Source: an uncultured Anaerolineaceae bacterium
GTDB taxonomy: Bacteria > Chloroflexota > Anaerolineae > Promineifilales > Promineifilaceae
DNA: 36,053 bases
Assembly: GCA_937967805.1 (NCBI GenBank)
Contig: CALBTC010000170.1
Span: forward strand, 1 to 36,053
Reading direction: 5' to 3'
Part shown: in pieces, positions 19,028 through 27,275 of the stretch
Layout of the letters: each line of letters begins with the position of its first letter
Position numbering within the stretch: position 1 is the first letter of the stretch
Translations under genes and position numbers: made by a program
Notes under the pieces: generated by a model
What the model was told of the DNA's origin: nothing
Database searches by the model: none
The model's input: the letters and a program-made list of their open reading frames with translations, nothing else

Positions 19028-21700
19028 ATGTCACAACCAATCGTTTTACACGTCAATGGAAAATCAGTTGAAGTTATGGCCGATCCGGAAACGCCGCTGC
19101 TTACCGTTTTGCGCAACGATTTAGGGTTGAAGGGTCCCAAATTTGGCTGCGGGCTGGAACAGTGCGGGTCGTGCAAGGTCCTCATCGACGGCACGGCCAC
19201 ACCATCCTGCCAGATACCGATCAAGCAGGTTGTCAATGTTCCGATTATCACGATAGAAGGTCTGGGCACGGCCGTTTTCCTCCATCCCCTACAAGAAGCA
19301 TTCGTCGAAGAACAGGCCATCCAGTGCGGCTACTGCGTCACGGGCATGATTATTGCCGCCCAGGGATTGTTAAACCGCATCCGTCACCCCACCGACGCCG
19401 ACATTCGTCAAGCGTTAGACGACAACATTTGCCGCTGCGGTGTGTACGAGCGCGTGCGCCGGGCCATCAAACTGCGCATCGGCCAGCCCCACTGGCAGCC
19501 CATCTACGAGCTCATCGAGGCCAACGATCTGCCAGCGCCGCCGCCCGGCGACAGCCTGCCCCGATCCTTACAGCAAACGCCCGAACTTGACGCCTGGATA
19601 CGCGTCGATCCCCAAGAGACCATCACCATTTTTAGCGGCAAGGTAGAAATTGGCCAGGGTATTCGCACGGCCGTTGCCCAAATCGCCGCCGAAGAGCTGG
19701 ACGTGGCATTAGAACGCATCCGGATTGTCAGTGGCGACACGCGCCAGACGCCGGATGAGGGCGTGACGGCCGGCAGCATGTCGCTGCAGACGAGCGGCCA
19801 GGCTTTGCGCGTGGCCGCTGCGGAAGCGCGCCACATTTTGCTGACGCTTGCTTTTGAAGAGTTGGAGGCGGAAACGGCCGTGCCCCACCTGCAAATTCAC
19901 GACGGCACCATCACCGACCCGGCCACCGGTCGCCAGGTGACCTACTGGCAGCTTATGGGCGGACGGCAATTTGGCCGCCAGGTAACGGGCGCGGTCCGGC
20001 CCAAAACGCCAGATGCGTACCAACTCATCGGCCAGGCCGCCAAGCGGCTGGATTTGCTGGCCAAAGTTACCGGCCAGCCGAGCTACGTGCACGATCTCGA
20101 ATTGCCGGAGATGGTTCATGGGCGCGTGGTGCGACCACCGGCTTATGAGGCTCGATTGGTTTCTGTGGCTGAAACGGCCGTAAAACAAATGCCCGGCGTG
20201 CTGGCTGTGGTGCGCGACGGCCGCTTCCTGGGCGTGATTGCCGCACGGGAAGAGCAGGCCGTCCAGGCGCAAGAGGCGCTGCAAGCAGCGGCCGTCTGGC
20301 ACAATGAGACCAGCTTGCCCACCCCTGAAACGCTTCATGATCATTTGCTGTCGCAGCCGGCAGAATCTAACCTGGTGGTGAACGGCACGGCCGGGACCGA
20401 TCCCATCCCGCCCATTGCTGCCCCAGACGATGCGGCCCAAACGTTGAAGGTGACCTATTTACGGCCGTATCACATGCACGGTTCACTCGGTCCGTCGGCG
20501 GCAGTGGCCCGGTTTGCAGAAGGCAAACTGACCGTGTGGAGCCACACGCAGGGTGTCTTTCTGCTGCAACAATCCCTGGCCCAGGTGCTGGAGCTATCGT
20601 CAGACGCGGTGGCGGTGATTCACACTGAAGGCGCGGGCTGCTACGGTCATAATGGTGCCGACGATGCCGCGCTGGACGCCGCTTTGCTGGCGCGAGCCGT
20701 GCCTGGTCGCCCGGTCTCGCTCAAATGGAGCCGCGCCGACGAGCATGGTTGGGAGCCGTATGGGACGGCGATGGCCCTCAAACTGCAAGCCAGCCTGGAC
20801 GGTGACGGCCGTATTGCAGACTGGAATCATGACGTGTGGAGCTACCCGCACACGGCCCGCCCCAGACCAGGCGTAGAGCGAGAATCGGGGCTCTTGGCGA
20901 GCTGGCATTTGGCACGGCCGTTTGACCGTCCCCAACCGCGCAATTTACTCGGTACCCACTTTGGCGGCTACCGTAATGCCGATCCGCTTTACAACTTCCC
21001 CCGGCGGCGTGTGGTGAGCCATTTTGTGCCCAATTCACCGCTGCGCACCTCATCGCTGCGCAGCCTGGGAGCGTATGCCAACGTGTTTGCTATCGAATCA
21101 TTTATGGATGAGTTGGCAGCAGCGGCTGGAGTTGATCCGGTTGAGTTCCGCCTGCGTCATCTGGATGATGAGCGGGCCAGGGCAGTGATTGAAGCGGCAG
21201 CAGAGAAGGCAAATTGGCAGGTTGGGCAACGGCCGTCTGGCAGCGGACATGGCCAGGGGATTGCCTTTGCTCAATATAAGAATGTGCAGTGTTATACGGC
21301 CGTCGTCGTTGATCTCCACGTCGATGAGGCCAGCGGCCAAATCCAGCTAGATCGCGCCATCATCGCCGCCGATGCCGGGCAAATCGTCAATCCCGATGGC
21401 CTGAGCAACCAGCTCGAAGGTGGTTTCGTCCAGGCCGCCAGCTGGACGCTGGCCGAAGCCGTCAATTTTGACGAAACCGGCATCCTCAGCCTGGATTGGG
21501 ACAGCTATCCAGTTTTGCGCTTCTCCGGCATGCCCATTATCGAAACAGTGCTCATCAACAGGCCCAACTTGCCATTCTTGGGTGCCGGTGAGGCTGCGCA
21601 AAACCCCACGCCGGCCGCCATTGCCAATGCCATCTTCGACGCAGTTGGCCTGCGCCTGCGCCAGCTACCTCTCAAGCTGGACAACGCAATCATAAAGTAG
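19028..21700 (+). CDS. Fused 2Fe-2S / molybdopterin-binding oxidoreductase (xanthine oxidase family, IorA-IorB-like)
   Basis: A protein of 890 residues that joins two subunits usually encoded separately. Residues 1-165 form the iron-sulfur part: a plant-type 2Fe-2S site (C41, C46, C49, C61) and the second cluster (C100, C103, C135, C137; QCGYCVTGM and NICRCGVYERVRRAI). Residues about 190-890 form the molybdopterin subunit with GKVEIGQGIRTAVAQIAAEEL and the likely catalytic glutamate E855 in LGAGEAAQNPTP. There is no FAD domain, as in isoquinoline and nicotinate oxidoreductases, so electrons probably pass to a cytochrome or other carrier. It should hydroxylate an N-heterocycle or aldehyde; the substrate cannot be predicted. 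No export signal is seen. A TAAAAT box lies 6 nt and AGGAAG immediately before the ATG. Its end overlaps the convergent thrS by 11 bp. Confidence 0.92.
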   Translation: MSQPIVLHVNGKSVEVMADPETPLLTVLRNDLGLKGPKFGCGLEQCGSCKVLIDGTATPSCQIPIKQVVNVPIITIEGLGTAVFLHPLQEAFVEEQAIQCGYCVTGMIIAAQGLLNRIRHPTDADIRQALDDNICRCGVYERVRRAIKLRIGQPHWQPIYELIEANDLPAPPPGDSLPRSLQQTPELDAWIRVDPQETITIFSGKVEIGQGIRTAVAQIAAEELDVALERIRIVSGDTRQTPDEGVTAGSMSLQTSGQALRVAAAEARHILLTLAFEELEAETAVPHLQIHDGTITDPATGRQVTYWQLMGGRQFGRQVTGAVRPKTPDAYQLIGQAAKRLDLLAKVTGQPSYVHDLELPEMVHGRVVRPPAYEARLVSVAETAVKQMPGVLAVVRDGRFLGVIAAREEQAVQAQEALQAAAVWHNETSLPTPETLHDHLLSQPAESNLVVNGTAGTDPIPPIAAPDDAAQTLKVTYLRPYHMHGSLGPSAAVARFAEGKLTVWSHTQGVFLLQQSLAQVLELSSDAVAVIHTEGAGCYGHNGADDAALDAALLARAVPGRPVSLKWSRADEHGWEPYGTAMALKLQASLDGDGRIADWNHDVWSYPHTARPRPGVERESGLLASWHLARPFDRPQPRNLLGTHFGGYRNADPLYNFPRRRVVSHFVPNSPLRTSSLRSLGAYANVFAIESFMDELAAAAGVDPVEFRLRHLDDERARAVIEAAAEKANWQVGQRPSGSGHGQGIAFAQYKNVQCYTAVVVDLHVDEASGQIQLDRAIIAADAGQIVNPDGLSNQLEGGFVQAASWTLAEAVNFDETGILSLDWDSYPVLRFSGMPIIETVLINRPNLPFLGAGEAAQNPTPAAIANAIFDAVGLRLRQLPLKLDNAIIK

Positions 21701-23480
21701 CAGCTCTTGAGGCAATTTTCTCTTGGGCCAATGCCTCGAATGCCGCCAGCGAGAGACCATTCTGCCGGGATCCATCCCGCTTGCGCAGCGAGACCGTACC
21801 GGCCTCCGCTTCACGCCCGCCTACGATGAGCATGTAAGGCACCTTCATCTCTTGTGCCTGCCGAATTTTGGCCTGCATTCGGTCACTTTCCAGCATGGCT
21901 TGAGCACGCACGCCGCCGGCTTTTAGCTTGGCAGCAATCTGGCCCGCGTATTCATTTTGCTCATCCGTAATAGGAATCACCCGCACCTGCTCCGGGGCCA
22001 GCCACACCGGGAAGTTACCCGCATAATGCTCAATCAAAAAGCCAATAAAGCGCTCATGGGCACCCAGCGGCGCGCGATGAATACACCACGGCGTTTCCAG
22101 TTCGCCCTGCGGGTTGGTAAACGTCAAATCAAAGCGCGGCGGCACGCCAAAGTCCAGCTGGTTCGTGGCCAGCGAGAATTCCCGTCCAATCGCACTCCAA
22201 ATCTGCACGTCGATTTTAGGGCCATAGAACGCGGCTTCGTCCTCGGCCTCCACAAAAGGAACATCATGTTTCAACATGACCTCACGTACAATCCCTTCTG
22301 CTTTAAGCCACATCGGTTCATTGTCCACATACTTCACGCCTAACTTTGCCTTGTTGTGTTTACTCAAACGCATCACGTACTTTTCAATGCCAAACAGGGA
22401 AAAGTAATAACGATACAGGTCAATAACCGCCATGAACTCCTCTTCAAGCTGCGCTTCTGAGCAGTAAATGTGGGCGTCGTTTTGCTGGGCGGCGCGCACG
22501 CGCAGCAGGCCCATCAGCGTGCCACTCTGCTCGTAGCGGTAGACCATGCCGTATTCGCTCAGGCGCAGGGGCAGGTCGCGGTAGCTGCGTGGTTTGCTGG
22601 CAAAGATTTTGTGATGGAAGGGACAGTTCATCGGCTTGAGATAGTAGCGGCTGCCTTCACTATCCATCGGTGGATACATATCATCTGCGTAATAAGGCAG
22701 ATGGCCACTTTGCCGGTAAAGCGACTCTTTGGCGATGTGGGGCGTGGAGACGCGGATGTAGCCTGCTTTGTCTTCCATCTCGTGGGCCAGCTTCTCCATC
22801 TCCTCACGCAGAATGTTGCCGTTGGGCAGCCACAGGGGCAGCCCAGGGCCAACGTCCTCATCGAGGATGAAAATTTCCAGCTCGCGCCCCAACGCCCGAT
22901 GGTCCCGCTTTTTGGCTTCTGCCAGCATGGCTAGGTGGGCTTTGAGTTCTTTTTTGCTGGGCCAGGCCGTGCCGTAGATGCGTTGGAGCTGCGGCCGTTT
23001 CTCATCACCCCGCCAGTAAGCCCCGGCAATGCTCATCAGCTTCAGCCCATCGGCAGGGATCTTTCCCGTGTGGGCCACATGTGGCCCGCGACACAAATCA
23101 ACAAAGCTGTCGTGCCGGTACAGGCTGATTTTCTCGCCTTTTTCGGCCAGCTCATCGATCAGTTCCAGCTTATAGGGTTGGTCGCCTAGCCGGCGGCGCA
23201 CTTCATCCAAAGAAACCTCTTCGTAAACCAACGGATGCTTTCCGGCGATGATCTGGCGCATTCGGTTTTCCAGCCTGGGCAGGTCGTCGGGACGGAACGT
23301 TCGGGAACGGCCGTTCTCAGCCACCCCCAAATCAAAATCATAATAAAAGCCATCGGCAACGGGCGGGCCAATGCCCAGCTTAGCCTGTGGATATAATTCC
23401 AACACGGCTTGGGCTAAAACGTGTGCGGCCGTATGCCGCAGCTTGTACAAATCGGATTGTTCATAGGGTTGTTCAGTCAT
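21690..23480 (-). CDS. thrS: Threonyl-tRNA synthetase, second tandem copy, lacking the TGS domain
   Basis: A protein of 596 residues that charges tRNA-Thr. It starts directly in the editing domain with H16xxxH20 (LRHTAAHVLAQAV) and C130 (VDLCRGPH), so proofreading residues are kept. The N-terminal TGS domain of about 60 residues is absent. The class II core has the zinc cysteine C286 (MNCPFHHKIF), motif 2 RYEQSGTLMGLLRVR and motif 3 HRAPLGAHERFIGFLIEH. The anticodon-binding domain ends the protein. The loop RVRAAQQNDAHIYC differs from the usual RVRGFTQDDAHIF of most ThrRS, which the other copy largely keeps (RVRGFTVDDSHLF). AGGAG lies 6 nt before the ATG. A terminator separates it from the upstream copy, so expression may depend on read-through from the T-box transcript or on a weak promoter. 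Confidence 0.95.
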   Translation of the reverse strand: MTEQPYEQSDLYKLRHTAAHVLAQAVLELYPQAKLGIGPPVADGFYYDFDLGVAENGRSRTFRPDDLPRLENRMRQIIAGKHPLVYEEVSLDEVRRRLGDQPYKLELIDELAEKGEKISLYRHDSFVDLCRGPHVAHTGKIPADGLKLMSIAGAYWRGDEKRPQLQRIYGTAWPSKKELKAHLAMLAEAKKRDHRALGRELEIFILDEDVGPGLPLWLPNGNILREEMEKLAHEMEDKAGYIRVSTPHIAKESLYRQSGHLPYYADDMYPPMDSEGSRYYLKPMNCPFHHKIFASKPRSYRDLPLRLSEYGMVYRYEQSGTLMGLLRVRAAQQNDAHIYCSEAQLEEEFMAVIDLYRYYFSLFGIEKYVMRLSKHNKAKLGVKYVDNEPMWLKAEGIVREVMLKHDVPFVEAEDEAAFYGPKIDVQIWSAIGREFSLATNQLDFGVPPRFDLTFTNPQGELETPWCIHRAPLGAHERFIGFLIEHYAGNFPVWLAPEQVRVIPITDEQNEYAGQIAAKLKAGGVRAQAMLESDRMQAKIRQAQEMKVPYMLIVGGREAEAGTVSLRKRDGSRQNGLSLAAFEALAQEKIASRAATL

Positions 23481-23512
23481 CAGGTTCTCCTAAATCAATT
23501 AATTGCTCAATA

Positions 23513-23545
23513 ACAAAAAGAGGCCACTCTCACGAGCGGCCTCTT
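23513..23545 (-). terminator. Terminator hairpin between the two thrS genes
   Basis: On the minus strand AAGAGGCC pairs with GGCCTCTT around a 12-nt loop and is followed by five T. It lies 45 bp after the stop of the first thrS and 33 bp before the start of the second. A fragment of the TTACCGATTAC repeat (about 23552-23578) lies between it and the stop. Confidence 0.75.
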
Positions 23546-23589
23546 AACTGATTACCGTTTACCGATTACTGAATACTGGAAACGGCCGC

Positions 23590-25419
23590 TCATAACTCCA
23601 TCGTTTTGGTGGTGATCCGGGTAGTTGCATTCGTTTTGAAGTCGGCAATGGAGATCGCGCCGCGGTCCTCGTTGTCGCGCGTGCGCACGGCAACCGCATT
23701 GTCCTCTTCTTCCCTGTCGCCCACAACAAGCATGTACGGCACTTTTTGCAGTTGGGCATTACGGATTTTGGCATTCATCCGGTTATTGCTGGCATCCACT
23801 TCTACGCGCATTCCGGCAGCCCGCAGTTCGACCGCCACCTTGTTGGCATACGGCACATGCCGGTCCGTAATCGGCACCATCACCACCTGCACCGGAGCCA
23901 ACCACAGCGGAAACGCACCGTTAAAATGCTCAATCAAAATGCCCACAAACCGCTCCATGCTGCCAAACGGGGCACGATGGATCATCACCGGGCGATGCTT
24001 TTGGCCATCTTCACCCATGTATTCCAGCTCAAACCGCTCCGGCAGCAAAAAGTCCACCTGCACCGTGCCAAGCTGCCACTCCCGTTTCAAAACGTCTCGG
24101 AAGATAAAATCCAGCTTTGGCCCGTAAAAGGCAGCCTCACCTTCCTCAATCGCGTAGCGCATGCCCACCTTATCGGCCGCTTGCTTAATCGCCGCCACAC
24201 CCTGCTGCCACATCTGCGGCGTACCGGCGTATTTGTCACTGTTAGGATCATTCGTGCCCAGACGCGCGCGGAAATCGTCAAAGCCCATCGTGTTAAACAC
24301 ATGCTGGATCAAATCCACCACGCCAATAAACTCTTCCTCAAGCTGCTCCGGCGTCACAAACAGGTGCGAATCATCCACTGTAAAACCGCGCACCCGCGTC
24401 AATCCATTCAGCTCACCGCTCTGCTCATATCGGTAAACCGTGCCAAACTCGGCCAGCCGCAGCGGCAAATCACGGTAGCTATGCGGTTCGCTCTTGTAAA
24501 TTTCAATGTGGTGCGGGCAGTTCATCGGCTTGAGCAAGAACTTCTCATCGTCCACATCGATGGGTGTATATTGACTTTCCTTGTAATATGGATAATGGCC
24601 GCTCTTAATGTATAAATCCAACTTGCCAATGTGGGGCGTAATCACCGGCAAATAGCCACGCTCAAGCTGCGCCTGGCGCAAAAAGTTCTCTAGCGTTTCG
24701 CGCAGCACAGCCCCTTTGGGCAGCCAGAGCGGCAGCCCAGAACCAACCAACTGCGAAATGTGAAACAGCCCTAACTGCTTGCCCAGCCGCCGGTGATCCC
24801 GCGCTTTGGCCTCTTCCAACAGCTTCAAATATTCGTCCAGCTCAACCCGATTGTGCCAGGCCGTGCCGTATATGCGCTGAAGCTGCGGCTTGTTTTCATC
24901 GCCACGCCAATAGGCACCACCCGTGCGCAGTAATTTTACGGCGTTGGCCTTAATCTTTTTGGTAAAGGCCACGTGCGGTCCCCGACATAAATCTACGAAA
25001 TCGCGCTGGGTGTATATACCCACCTCACTCACCGGCTCGCTGATTGGCTTGCCGTTCTCATCCACTTTGCCAGCGGCCAACTCATCGATTAACTCCAACT
25101 TATAGGGCTGGTCAGCAAAAAATTGTTTGGCCTCTGGAATCGACATAGAAGATTGCTCAAATTTGGCGTTTTTCTTGAGCAGCTCTTTCATCTTGGCTTC
25201 GATTTTTTCCATATCTTCCGGCGAAAATGTTTTGGGCTTGCCCGATTCATCTTTGCCCAGGTCAAAATCATAATAAAAGCCATCTTCAATGGGCGGGCCA
25301 ATGGCCAGCTTGGCTTCCGGATAAAATTCCAGCACCGCCTCAGCCAGTACGTGCGCGGCCGAGTGCCGGATTTTGTATAGTTCTGATTCGGCGTAAGGAA
25401 CGCCGTTTTCTTGTGACAT
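23590..25419 (-). CDS. thrS: Threonyl-tRNA synthetase, T-box-controlled copy, lacking the TGS domain
   Basis: A protein of 609 residues that joins threonine to tRNA-Thr in the cytoplasm. It lacks the N-terminal TGS domain but has the editing site H19xxxH23 (IRHSAAHVLAEAV) and C145 (VDLCRGPH). The class II core is normal: zinc cysteine C301 (MNCPHHIEIY), motif 2 EQSGELNGLTRVRGF, motif 3 HRAPFGSMERFVGILIEH, then an anticodon-binding domain. The ATG at 25419 is chosen because GGAGG lies 5 nt upstream; the longer frame to 25482 only translates the intergenic repeat. Expression is controlled by the T-box leader. The second copy follows 109 bp later. This copy is the more typical of the two and is likely the housekeeping enzyme. 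Confidence 0.97.
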   Translation of the reverse strand: MSQENGVPYAESELYKIRHSAAHVLAEAVLEFYPEAKLAIGPPIEDGFYYDFDLGKDESGKPKTFSPEDMEKIEAKMKELLKKNAKFEQSSMSIPEAKQFFADQPYKLELIDELAAGKVDENGKPISEPVSEVGIYTQRDFVDLCRGPHVAFTKKIKANAVKLLRTGGAYWRGDENKPQLQRIYGTAWHNRVELDEYLKLLEEAKARDHRRLGKQLGLFHISQLVGSGLPLWLPKGAVLRETLENFLRQAQLERGYLPVITPHIGKLDLYIKSGHYPYYKESQYTPIDVDDEKFLLKPMNCPHHIEIYKSEPHSYRDLPLRLAEFGTVYRYEQSGELNGLTRVRGFTVDDSHLFVTPEQLEEEFIGVVDLIQHVFNTMGFDDFRARLGTNDPNSDKYAGTPQMWQQGVAAIKQAADKVGMRYAIEEGEAAFYGPKLDFIFRDVLKREWQLGTVQVDFLLPERFELEYMGEDGQKHRPVMIHRAPFGSMERFVGILIEHFNGAFPLWLAPVQVVMVPITDRHVPYANKVAVELRAAGMRVEVDASNNRMNAKIRNAQLQKVPYMLVVGDREEEDNAVAVRTRDNEDRGAISIADFKTNATTRITTKTMEL

Positions 25420-25438
25420 GATGCCTCCAATTTCTATA

Positions 25439-25501
25439 GAGATTGGAGACTGGAGTTTAGAGATTGGATTTTGAATTGCCAATCTCTAATCTCTAATCTC
25501 C
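25439..25501. repeat. Palindromic repeat of the AGATTGG/CCAATCT family in the thrS leader
   Basis: Multiple AGATTGGAGAC / AATCTCTA units are arranged as inverted arms; TAGAGATTGG (25458-25467) pairs exactly with CCAATCTCTA (25479-25488). It lies between the T-box terminator and the thrS ribosome-binding site. It belongs with the elements at 832-883 and 7945-7977. Confidence 0.65.
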
Positions 25502-25508
25502 CAAAATT

Positions 25509-25903
25509 AAAAACGCCACCACCCTGTTTGGGGCGATGGCGTCGCGGTTCCACCCAATTTTAGTAATCGGTAATCAATATTCGGTAGTCGGTGACTTTAC
25601 CGATTACGGATAGCTGTTTACGGATTACCCTTGTTACGGCCGTTAACGGAGCCAACCGGACTTTCTTAATAGGGAATAATGGGGGGCAGACCCAAAAGTC
25701 TGCCCCTAAATAGGCAAACAACAAAGTTTGCCCGACCGTTCAGAAAATCACTCGTGGGGGGTTTTCACTGCCGCTCTTGTGATGATGGTTCTCAGCTAAA
25801 CAACTTGCCTTTGTTTGTGGACAAAATTGTTTATCCATCACTCTCTGGCACAGATTTTGCAACTACTCGTCCCAGTCTGCGTATTACGTGTTGAATTGTT
25901 GTA
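25509..25903 (-). promoter_or_regulatory. Threonine T-box riboswitch (leader of thrS)
   Basis: On the minus strand the leader runs from about 25903 to the terminator at 25509. The diagnostic T-box GGGTGGAACCGCG is at 25555-25543. Directly after it a 12-bp stem (ACGCCATCGCCC / GGGTGGTGGCGT) is followed by TTTTT, the terminator. Upstream, Stem I elements can be recognised: GGGACGAGTAG, CAGAGAGTGATGG with its partner CCATCATCAC, the purine-rich GTGAAAACC segment containing a threonine codon ACC as likely specifier, and CACGAGTG closing the domain. Hairpins GGGCAAAC/GTTTGCC and GGGGCAGAC/GTCTGCCCC follow. Uncharged tRNA-Thr should pair with the specifier and with TGGA, prevent the terminator and switch on thrS. 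The stem assignments are by eye. Confidence 0.88.
25562..25628. repeat. GGTAATCGG/CCGATTACC palindromic repeat inserted in the T-box leader
   Basis: AGTAATCGGTAATC on the left and TTACCGATTACGG with GTTTACGGATTACC on the right form an imperfect inverted repeat. It lies between the middle hairpins of the T-box leader and the T-box sequence itself. Related sequence occurs at 23552-23578 and 35020-35130. It lengthens the linker that normally joins Stem III to the antiterminator. Confidence 0.65.
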
Positions 25904-25909
25904 CATTCG

Positions 25910-25937
25910 ATTATAAAAGAGGGTTCAGCATTGTCAA
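25910..25937 (-). promoter_or_regulatory. Strong sigma-70-type promoter of the T-box/thrS transcript
   Basis: On the minus strand a perfect TTGACA (25937-25932), a 16-nt spacer and a perfect TATAAT (25915-25910) place the transcript start near 25903. The T-box leader begins there. It lies upstream of the divergent ECF sigma gene and inside that gene's longest open frame, which argues for the later GTG start of the sigma factor. Confidence 0.8.
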
Positions 25938-26038
25938 GCATGACTATAAAAAGTAACAGCCTACTAGCCACTGGCCAACCAAAAGCAAAAGAAACTTTTC
26001 CTGCTATACTGCGTAAGGACAAACGTCAGGAGAAAAAA

Positions 26039-26623
26039 GTGGACGAAGAACAGGTCTGGTTGGACCAGGCGCGGCGCGGCGACAAGGCCGCCTTTGGCAA
26101 AATCATAGAAGCATATCAGCGGCCAGTCTACAATCTGGCATACCGAATGTTGAGAAACTCTGGCGAGGCCGAGGAAGCGGCCCAAGAAGCGTTTATCCGC
26201 GCCTATACTCGGTTAGACAGCTACAACCCGAATCACAAATTTAGTACGTGGATGCTTTCAATTACGTCCAACTACTGCATTGATATCATTCGGAAGCGAC
26301 GGGCTATTTTGCTTTCTATAGATGAGCCACTGCCGCCGCATCCGTCTTTAATGTCAGAAAAAGCGTCGGGGCCGGAGCCGCAGATAGTGCAAAGCGAGCA
26401 GGAAGAGATGGTGCAATCACTTCTGGCCGAGCTTGCGCCTGAGTACCGACAGGCTGTTGTGCTCCGTTACTGGTATGAACTATCTTATGAAGAAATTGCG
26501 GAAACGATGGATACCACCGTCAGCGCAATTAAATCTCGCCTTTTCCGGGCCCGCAGGCAGTTGGCCGAGATAGGCGTTGCGGCTGGACTTCATCAAGAAG
26601 CTGAAGGTGCATCCGTTTCTTAA
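26039..26623 (+). CDS. ECF-family RNA polymerase sigma factor
   Basis: A protein of 194 residues if read from GTG 26039, the normal ECF length. Region 2 is visible in VYNLAYRMLRNSGEAEEAAQ with FSTWMLSITSNYCIDIIRKRR; region 4 is in LAPEYRQAVVLRYWYELSY with EEIAETMDTTVSAIKSRLFRARRQL. The GTG is chosen because AGGAG lies 6 nt upstream and a TATACT (26005-26010) lies inside the longer frame from 25931/25940. That longer version also runs through the thrS promoter. It should direct RNA polymerase to a small set of stress or envelope genes. The next gene encodes its likely anti-sigma factor, and the third gene a secreted membrane protein that may belong to the regulon. Confidence 0.93.
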   Translation: MDEEQVWLDQARRGDKAAFGKIIEAYQRPVYNLAYRMLRNSGEAEEAAQEAFIRAYTRLDSYNPNHKFSTWMLSITSNYCIDIIRKRRAILLSIDEPLPPHPSLMSEKASGPEPQIVQSEQEEMVQSLLAELAPEYRQAVVLRYWYELSYEEIAETMDTTVSAIKSRLFRARRQLAEIGVAAGLHQEAEGASVS

Positions 26624-26718
26624 AGACAGAATCAGGCGCCAGCAGGTTGTTTCGGCTGGCGATGCAGGCAAAACGCATTGCATACTCAAGATTTGAAACA
26701 GGATAGATGGAGCTAATT

Positions 26719-27273
26719 ATGGAACATGAAAGATTTCACCTGTTGATGATGGACGCGCTCGATGGTGAGCTTGCAGCTGAGCAGCAAACTGAGCTGGAAT
26801 CTCACCTGCGGGCGTGTCCAGAATGCCGCCGCGAGTGGCACGCCATTTTGGCCATCGACACGTTGTTTCGGCAGGCACCGATGCTAAGCCCGGCGGCCGG
26901 ATTTACACAGCGGACGGTAGCCATGCTGCCCAACCGGCGTGCCCGGCTGTGGGCGATCAGCATTATTTATGTGCTGCTGCTGTTGAGCGGCATCCTGCCA
27001 ATTTTATTGGTCGTTTGGGCCGCAAATATAGTTGTACCGGTTGTGAGCCAGCCAGCCTTCGTGGAGAGTGCCCAACAGATATTAAACCAGGGTGTACGGT
27101 TGGTTGGCGTCATTGCCGAGGCGCTGTTTAAGGGACTTGGGGAGTTAATTGTCCAGCAACCAGCCATCTTGGGCTGGCTGCTGGTTTTGGCCGGGATGGT
27201 TTTTGTCTGGAATGGTGTTTACCAGCAGCTTGTTAGCCAACCAACGGCCGTTTCCATGCGAGGTAACAATTAA
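26719..27273 (+). CDS. Membrane anti-sigma factor with zinc-binding (ZAS-type) N-terminus
   Basis: A protein of 184 residues. The cytoplasmic N-terminus holds the zinc anti-sigma signature H29-x3-C33-x2-C36 (SHLRACPECRREW), which normally clamps the partner ECF sigma factor. Two hydrophobic segments follow: RLWAISIIYVLLLLSGILPI with LLVVWAANIVV, and LGWLLVLAGMVFVWNGVY. The region between them (residues about 110-155) probably lies outside or on the membrane surface and could sense the signal. The ATG at 26719 has GGAG 6 nt upstream; an ATG at 26707 is also in frame. The gene lies 95 bp after the sigma gene and 2 bp before the next, so the three form an operon. The signal is unknown. Confidence 0.88.
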   Translation: MEHERFHLLMMDALDGELAAEQQTELESHLRACPECRREWHAILAIDTLFRQAPMLSPAAGFTQRTVAMLPNRRARLWAISIIYVLLLLSGILPILLVVWAANIVVPVVSQPAFVESAQQILNQGVRLVGVIAEALFKGLGELIVQQPAILGWLLVLAGMVFVWNGVYQQLVSQPTAVSMRGNN

Positions 27274-27275
27274 GC

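Noticed and set aside
23746..24615. A 289-codon plus-strand open frame opposite thrS
   Set aside because: The minus strand encodes a full ThrRS with all motifs. The plus-strand product is a His/Arg-rich shadow.
25931..26038. N-terminal extension of the ECF sigma factor from 25931 or 25940
   Set aside because: This stretch contains the divergent thrS -35 box and a TATACT box, and has no ribosome-binding site. The GTG at 26039 has AGGAG at a good distance and gives normal ECF length.
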